Below are positions 4,704 to 8,772 of a stretch of 8,772 bases of DNA, piece after piece (the first letter of the stretch is position 1; every line of letters starts with the position of its first letter). Source of the DNA: Candidatus Gastranaerophilales bacterium (GTDB lineage Bacteria > Cyanobacteriota > Vampirovibrionia > Gastranaerophilales > Gastranaerophilaceae); NCBI GenBank assembly GCA_947628355.1, contig CANQZO010000076.1:1-8772 (forward strand), given 5' to 3'. The notes beneath the pieces were generated by a model, which was given only the letters and a program-made list of their open reading frames with translations, made no database searches and was not told the origin of the DNA. Made by a program: the position numbers and the translations under genes.

Positions 4704-5534
4704 ATGTACGTAAATAAGTGTATTAAGTGCGGCGCCGAGTTTGAAACAAAAAACCCAAAAAGAGTTATTTGCCCGAATTGTTTGTATTCCGATAAAAAAT
4801 ATACGGAGGGTTTGTCGCAGGAAGCGGCTAATGCAAATAATCAGTCCGAAACAAAAACCGCAAATTCATATTCGTTCGGCTCTGATGAGGGCAGAGAACC
4901 AAAAAAACGTACTTATGAACGCCCCGAAAGACAAGAACAAAACGGCGGTTATAATCGTAATTTTAGTAACAACAGATATGACAGACCCCACAGAAATCAA
5001 GGCGGATTTCAAAGACCATACAATAAACAAAGAAATGATAACGGACAAAGACGCGGCGGATTTAATAACAGAGGCGGTTTTAATAAACGTCCCGGCGGAA
5101 AGGGAAAACCTCAAAAACAAAAGCAATTGCTTGTAAGCAAGGAGCAAATTGAACAAATAGAAATTCTTTATAAAAAAGCTCTCCCGCTTCCTAACCCCGA
5201 TATTCATGAAATAATAGGACAGGCTATAAATTTAGAACCGAGAAAAGTATTTTTCGGAATTAATTTGGTGCGTCAAAAATTAATGCTTCCAAAACTTCCG
5301 TTCCCGAAAAGAAAACTTGCGGTTTCTCCCGATCAATTATTTGCAATAAAAAATCTTTATGAACCATTATTGCCTTTGCCTCCAATAGGTTGTCATAAAA
5401 TTATTGCGGCTCAGCTTAGAATGGACGAATGGAGAGTTCATGTCGGCATCGGACTTATAAGAAAACAAATGGGACTTGATCGTTGGAATCAAGACAGAGA
5501 TGATGTTCCTGCCGAACAAAAAAAGAATAATTAA
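4704..5534 (+). CDS. Zinc-ribbon, RGG-like linker, tandem-repeat protein (putative RNA-binding)
   Basis: I do not recognise this 276-residue protein as a named family. Residues 1-30 are a zinc ribbon with Cys6, Cys9, Cys23 and Cys26 (CIKCG and CPNC). Residues 40-142 are a disordered linker rich in Arg, Gly, Asn, Gln and aromatic residues, with RGGFNNRGGFNKRPGG (117-132) resembling RGG boxes of RNA-binding proteins. Residues 144-197 and 207-260 are two copies of one helical domain in exact register (offset 63, no gaps, 19 of 54 identical); the shared pattern is VSxxQ, LYxxxLPLP, HxII and VxxGIxLxR. The in-frame TAA at 4701 fixes the start at ATG 4704. Two bases separate its stop from rimM, so translation is coupled. 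Its place before rimM-trmD, where khpA (KH-domain RNA-binding protein) is common, together with the RGG-like linker, suggests an RNA or ribosome-assembly role; this is inference. Confidence 0.8.
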   Translation: MYVNKCIKCGAEFETKNPKRVICPNCLYSDKKYTEGLSQEAANANNQSETKTANSYSFGSDEGREPKKRTYERPERQEQNGGYNRNFSNNRYDRPHRNQGGFQRPYNKQRNDNGQRRGGFNNRGGFNKRPGGKGKPQKQKQLLVSKEQIEQIEILYKKALPLPNPDIHEIIGQAINLEPRKVFFGINLVRQKLMLPKLPFPKRKLAVSPDQLFAIKNLYEPLLPLPPIGCHKIIAAQLRMDEWRVHVGIGLIRKQMGLDRWNQDRDDVPAEQKKNN

Positions 5535-5536
5535 TT

Positions 5537-6052
5537 ATGAATGATGATTTAATCTCGGTTGCTAAGATTTTAAATTTCCACGGAATTAAAGGGGAAATAA
5601 AAGCGGGTTTTTCTAAAGGCAGAGAAAAACAAATTGAGGCTTTAAAAAAAGTTTATATAAAAAAAAACAATGACTATACCGAAATGAATGTTACATCCGT
5701 ACGCTTTCATAAGCATTTTGCCATTATAAAATTAAAAGAAATGCAAACCGTTAACGATGTAGAAGAATATAAGGGCTGTGATATTTATATTCCAAAGTCA
5801 GAGGTTGAAAATACGCTTGAAAATAATGAATATTTAATCAGCGATTTAATCGGGATGGATGTATATGACGAGGATGGCGGAAATATAGGAACGGTTTGTG
5901 CCGTCGGTGAAAATCTTGCAAGCGATTTGCTTTCAATTAAAGACGGAAACGGAAAAGAACATTTAGTCCCTTTTGTTAAAGCACTTGTGCCTGTTGTTGA
6001 CTTAAAAGGCAGAAAAATTGTTGTTAATAATATAGAGGGGCTTATAAATTGA
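5537..6052 (+). CDS. rimM: Ribosome maturation factor RimM
   Basis: A 171-residue RimM, typical length, which binds S19 and helps mature the 30S head and process 16S rRNA. The N-terminal barrel domain shows VAKILNFHGIKGEIKAGF (8-25) with the HGIKGE signature (15-20). The second, PRC-barrel domain begins at EYLISDLIGMDVYDEDGG (98-115) and ends in HLVPFVKALVPVVDLKGRKI (142-161), both hallmarks. The usual short loop before the last strands is NLASDLLSI (126-134). The ribosome site is poor (AAAAGAA), so translation probably depends on the preceding gene, which stops two bases upstream. Its TGA overlaps the TTG start of trmD, the conserved rimM-trmD pairing. Confidence 0.95.
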   Translation: MNDDLISVAKILNFHGIKGEIKAGFSKGREKQIEALKKVYIKKNNDYTEMNVTSVRFHKHFAIIKLKEMQTVNDVEEYKGCDIYIPKSEVENTLENNEYLISDLIGMDVYDEDGGNIGTVCAVGENLASDLLSIKDGNGKEHLVPFVKALVPVVDLKGRKIVVNNIEGLIN

Positions 6053-6783
6053 GATTTGATGTGCTGTCTTTATTCCCCGAGGTTATTGAAAACGGTTGTG
6101 ATTTCAGCATAATAAAACGTGCAGTATCGCAAGGGATAATTGATATAAAAGCAATAAATCCCAGAGATTATACCCTTGATAAACACAGAAAAACCGATGA
6201 TACTCCCTATGGGGGCGGGGCGGGCATGCTGTTAAGCTGTCAGCCTTATATTGACGCTTATAAAAGTATACAAAAAATTTCTAATAGCAAAACAATAATA
6301 ATGTCGCCGAAAGGGAAAATATATGACCAGAGTAAAGCCCTAGAGTTATCAAAATCAGATCAGTTAATTATTATATGCGGGCACTATGAGGGCTTTGACA
6401 GCAGAATAACGGAAATAACCAAAGCCGAGGAAATTTCAATAGGCGATTTTGTTATGACAGGCGGTGAATACCCTGCTTTATGTATAATTGACAGTATAAC
6501 AAGGCTGATAAAAGGTGTTTTGGGCGACGATGAGTCTGCGGAATATGACTCTCATTCCGACGGATTGTTAGAGTATCCTCATTATACAAAACCAAGAGAA
6601 TACATGGGGCTTTGTGTTCCCGAAATTCTGCTTTCGGGTAATCATGAAAAAATAAAAGAATGGAGAAGACTTCAGCAGTTTATAATGACGAAAGAAAAAC
6701 GTCCCGATTTATTTGAAAAATTTTTAAAGGGAAATTTAAGCGATTACGATAAAAAGATTTTGAAAAAAAATAATTTGATTTAA
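6049..6783 (+). CDS. trmD: tRNA (guanine-N1-)-methyltransferase, m1G37 (TTG start)
   Basis: TrmD methylates G37 next to the anticodon of tRNAs reading CNN codons, preventing +1 frameshifting; it works as a dimer with a trefoil-knot SAM site. The 244 residues start with the canonical MRFDVLSLFPEV, which fixes the TTG at 6049 as start; GAGGGG (6035-6040) is eight bases upstream. Visible motifs are DDTPYGGGAGML (50-61), SPKGKIY (86-92), CGHYEGFDSRI (110-120) and SIGDFVMTGGEYPA (130-143), which form the knot, then ITRLIKGVLG (150-159) with Arg152 and SDGLLEYPHYTKP (170-182) with catalytic-type Asp171. VPEILLSGNHEKIKEWR (190-206) is the C-terminal tRNA-binding part. It overlaps rimM by four bases (TTGA). 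rplS, often next, is absent. Confidence 0.97.
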   Translation: MRFDVLSLFPEVIENGCDFSIIKRAVSQGIIDIKAINPRDYTLDKHRKTDDTPYGGGAGMLLSCQPYIDAYKSIQKISNSKTIIMSPKGKIYDQSKALELSKSDQLIIICGHYEGFDSRITEITKAEEISIGDFVMTGGEYPALCIIDSITRLIKGVLGDDESAEYDSHSDGLLEYPHYTKPREYMGLCVPEILLSGNHEKIKEWRRLQQFIMTKEKRPDLFEKFLKGNLSDYDKKILKKNNLI

Positions 6784-6810
6784 AATATTAGAAAAAGGAT
6801 TGGATTAAAA

Positions 6811-7824
6811 ATGAAAGCAGCAGTTCTGCGTGATAAAAAATTTGTTATTGAAAATGTACCTAAACCCTTGCTTGATGAATACGGAGAGGGTGCTATCGTA
6901 AAAGTCACGGGGTGCGGATTGTGCGGGTCTGACATAGTAAAAATCAGAACAGGTAAAGCAAAAGACGGCGATGTCTTAGGGCATGAAGTAGTCGGTGAAA
7001 TTGTAGAAATAAATTCAAAAACAGAATTTGAATCCGGAGATAAAGTGGTAATGGGGCATCATGTTCCATGTTTCAGCTGTACGTATTGCTGGAACGGTAA
7101 TTTCTCCATGTGCCGTCATTTTAAAGAAACAAATATAATCCCCGGCGGGTTTGCGCAGTATATATATGTCAGTGAAGAACATCTCAGAAATACCGTTTTC
7201 CACGTAAATTTAAGTTTGAGTGATACGGAAGCGTCTTTTATGGAGCCTTTAGGGTGCTGTATAAGAGCTGTTAAACGTGCAAAAATTAAAGATAATTCAA
7301 AAAATCTTATAATAGGACTGGGAACTGTCGGAATATTAATGGGAGAAACGGTAAAGGCGTTTGGAAATTCCGTGTACGGCTGCGACTTATTATATGACAG
7401 AGTTTGTTTGTCCGAAAAATACGGATTTGATAAATCTTTTGTTTTAAAAGATGAGCAAAGCACATTAAGTGAAATGAAAAAAACAGCACCGTTAGGTTTT
7501 GATAATGTATTTTTAACTGCTGGCGCTTCATCATCATTGGATTTTGCCGTGAAAGCAGCACGCGACGGAGCTTCAATTGTTGTATTCTCCAGCGTGAAAG
7601 ATGATATGAAAGGTTTTTGCAACAATGAAATTTATTATCGCGAATTAAATATTATCGGCAGTTACTCGCCTTCTCCCATGGATTTGGAGGATTCCATTGC
7701 GCTGCTTGAAGAAAGAAAAGTTAAAACAGAAGGATTATTAACTGAATATCCTATTGAGGGATTAAATGATGCGGTTAATGATACACTGTCTAATAAAATA
7801 ATGAAAGCCTATATTAAATTATGA
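6811..7824 (+). CDS. Zinc-dependent medium-chain alcohol dehydrogenase, NAD-type
   Basis: A 337-residue MDR-family dehydrogenase that oxidises an alcohol or polyol, or reduces the matching carbonyl, in the cytoplasm. Catalytic zinc ligands are visible: Cys38 in GCGLCGSD (34-41), His58-Glu59 in GHEVVGEI (57-64) and Glu145 in FMEPLGCC (143-150). The structural zinc lobe has Cys87, Cys90, Cys93 and Cys101. The Rossmann motif is IGLGTVG (168-174), and the strand that ends in GCDLLYDR (190-197) puts Asp192 where it prefers NAD over NADP. The substrate cannot be deduced; sorbitol/threonine dehydrogenase relatives are the nearest impressions. AAGGA at 6795-6799 serves the ATG, 27 nt after trmD, on the same strand, so it is probably the tail of the same transcript. 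It overlaps the next dehydrogenase by four bases. Confidence 0.88.
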   Translation: MKAAVLRDKKFVIENVPKPLLDEYGEGAIVKVTGCGLCGSDIVKIRTGKAKDGDVLGHEVVGEIVEINSKTEFESGDKVVMGHHVPCFSCTYCWNGNFSMCRHFKETNIIPGGFAQYIYVSEEHLRNTVFHVNLSLSDTEASFMEPLGCCIRAVKRAKIKDNSKNLIIGLGTVGILMGETVKAFGNSVYGCDLLYDRVCLSEKYGFDKSFVLKDEQSTLSEMKKTAPLGFDNVFLTAGASSSLDFAVKAARDGASIVVFSSVKDDMKGFCNNEIYYRELNIIGSYSPSPMDLEDSIALLEERKVKTEGLLTEYPIEGLNDAVNDTLSNKIMKAYIKL

Positions 7825-8772
7825 AAATGAAATCTATACAGTATTATGCTCCGTTAAATATAAAGTATGAAGAAGTTGATATAAAAGACCCGAAAGATGG
7901 CGAGGTACAGGTAAAAATAAAGGCTGCGCTTACCTGCGGTACAGATGTAAAAACATACAGACGCGGTCATCCGGTTTTAATAAAAAAAATACCATCGGGC
8001 TTCGGGCATGAATTTGCGGGCGATATTGTTAAAATAGGGAAAAATGTTTCGGGTTTTAAAATTGGTGATAGAGTTGTTGCTGCAAATTCCGCGCCTTGCG
8101 GAGAATGTTTTTTCTGTAAACGGGGCGAGTATAATTTATGCGAAAAATTGGAATTTTTAAACGGAGCTTATGCCGAATATATAAATATTCCAAAATCAAT
8201 AGTAAAAAGAAATTTAATAGTATTACCCGATGATTTGAGCTATGAAAAAGCAGCGTTTTCGGAACCTCTTGCAAATGTTGTACATGGAATTGAACGAACG
8301 GGAATAAAAGCAGGGCAGTCTGTAGGTGTGGTTGGGCTTGGTCCAATCGGGCTTATGTTTGTTAAACTTGCAAAACTTAAGGGGGCAAGAGTTATAGCAG
8401 CGGGAAGAAATCCGTTAAAATTAAAAATGGCAAAAGAATTTGGCGGAGCTGACGAAATAATTGACCTTACAAAATACCAAAATCCCGAAAAAATATTTAT
8501 AGATTTTTCTGACGGAAAAAAGGGACTGGATGTAGCGGTTGAATGTGTCGGTTTGCCTGAAATTTGGGAAAGAATGTTTACATTTGTCCGCCGAGGCGGA
8601 ATTGTGCATTTATTTGGCGGGTGCAAATCGGGAACCTCCGTATCAATAGATACACGCAGACTTCACTATGATGAAATAAAAGTTATAAGTATATTCCACC
8701 ATACTCCTTTATATTTTAGAGAAGCATTAAGGCTGATATCATCGGGAGAAGTTCCCGTTGAAAAATTAATTA
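7821..8772 (+). CDS. Second zinc-dependent alcohol dehydrogenase (partial, runs off right edge)
   Basis: The first 317 residues of an MDR dehydrogenase, likely lacking only a short C-terminus (family about 335-350). The ATG at 7821 lies in the ATGA overlap with the preceding gene, so translation is coupled; a second in-frame ATG at 7827 is an alternative. Catalytic zinc ligands are Cys39 in TCGTD (38-42), His63-Glu64 in GFGHEFAGDI (60-69) and Glu148 in FSEPLANVVHG (146-156). The structural lobe is Cys93, Cys96, Cys99 and Cys107. The nucleotide motif is VGLGPIG (171-177). The next strand ends AAGRN (193-197), with no acidic residue but an Arg at 196, which suggests NADP rather than NAD. IFHHTPLYFREALRLISSG (291-309) is common in a threonine/sorbitol-like branch. 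It differs clearly from its neighbour, so the pair is not a recent duplication. Substrate unknown. Confidence 0.88.
   Translation, partial: MKMKSIQYYAPLNIKYEEVDIKDPKDGEVQVKIKAALTCGTDVKTYRRGHPVLIKKIPSGFGHEFAGDIVKIGKNVSGFKIGDRVVAANSAPCGECFFCKRGEYNLCEKLEFLNGAYAEYINIPKSIVKRNLIVLPDDLSYEKAAFSEPLANVVHGIERTGIKAGQSVGVVGLGPIGLMFVKLAKLKGARVIAAGRNPLKLKMAKEFGGADEIIDLTKYQNPEKIFIDFSDGKKGLDVAVECVGLPEIWERMFTFVRRGGIVHLFGGCKSGTSVSIDTRRLHYDEIKVISIFHHTPLYFREALRLISSGEVPVEKLI

Noticed and set aside
4741..5207. Overlapping open frames on both strands within the zinc-ribbon gene (4741-5136 plus; 4866-5207 minus)
   Set aside because: They are shadows of the low-complexity Arg/Asn/Lys-rich coding stretch; no ribosome site or domain, and the main frame has a clear zinc ribbon and repeats.
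7015..7625. Minus-strand open frames inside the first alcohol dehydrogenase
   Set aside because: The plus frame has all zinc and nucleotide-binding motifs; the minus frames have none and no start signals.
8056..8626. Minus-strand open frames inside the second alcohol dehydrogenase
   Set aside because: They lie opposite a continuous plus frame with intact MDR motifs that runs off the window edge.
1..8772. CRISPR arrays, tRNA or rRNA genes, insertion sequences and prophage genes
   Set aside because: No direct-repeat array, cloverleaf-like segment, rRNA-like stretch, transposase or terminal inverted repeats were seen. The window looks like core chromosome with lineage-specific genes, not a defence or mobile island.

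Overview
The window is AT-rich bacterial chromosome carrying 12 supported protein genes, two of them cut by the window edges. Neither RNA genes, insertion sequences nor CRISPR arrays are visible. The very AT-rich codon use, the mix of Shine-Dalgarno-led and apparently leaderless genes, and an exported protein with 'YGxxFxNDxLxxRLxRLExxLFG'-type spacing suggest the non-photosynthetic cyanobacterial sister lineage (Melainabacteria/Vampirovibrionia, for example gut Gastranaerophilales). This placement is inference from memory of the families, not from a search.

Layout. (1) 1-894, minus strand: the N-terminus of an unidentified gene running off the left edge (start at 71), preceded by a polar amino-acid-binding lipoprotein gene (894-112). 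(2) 975-2350, plus strand: two exported proteins of unknown function, the first divergent from the lipoprotein gene with overlapping promoters. (3) 2364-2393: a terminator hairpin shared by the converging transcripts. (4) 3382-2413, minus strand: the rpsF-ssb-rpsR operon (ribosomal S6, single-strand DNA-binding protein, ribosomal S18), without rplI. (5) 3479-4507, plus strand: rlmN, divergent from rpsF. (6) 4574-8772, plus strand: one long transcription unit with a good sigma-70 type promoter, a roughly 95-nt structured leader, a zinc-ribbon/RGG-like/tandem-repeat protein, rimM, trmD and two tandem zinc-dependent alcohol dehydrogenases, the second cut by the right edge.

How the genes work together. 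The middle of the window is a translation and ribosome-maturation neighbourhood: S6 and S18 bind together in the 30S platform, RlmN methylates 23S rRNA and tRNA, RimM matures the 30S head and TrmD makes m1G37 in tRNA. The novel-looking protein at 4704-5534 sits where many bacteria keep the KH-domain RNA-binding protein KhpA, so an RNA or ribosome role is a reasonable guess. The alcohol dehydrogenases lie where rplS is often found and look metabolically unrelated.

Most interesting observations: three genes (starts 71, 975 and 3479) have a -10 hexamer placed so that transcription should begin at the A of ATG, with no ribosome binding site; the 4704 gene has a perfect-register 63-residue internal repeat and a leader with mutually exclusive hairpins and a seven-codon upstream ORF whose stop touches the ATG; and a run of ten G lies in the coding frame of the left-edge gene.
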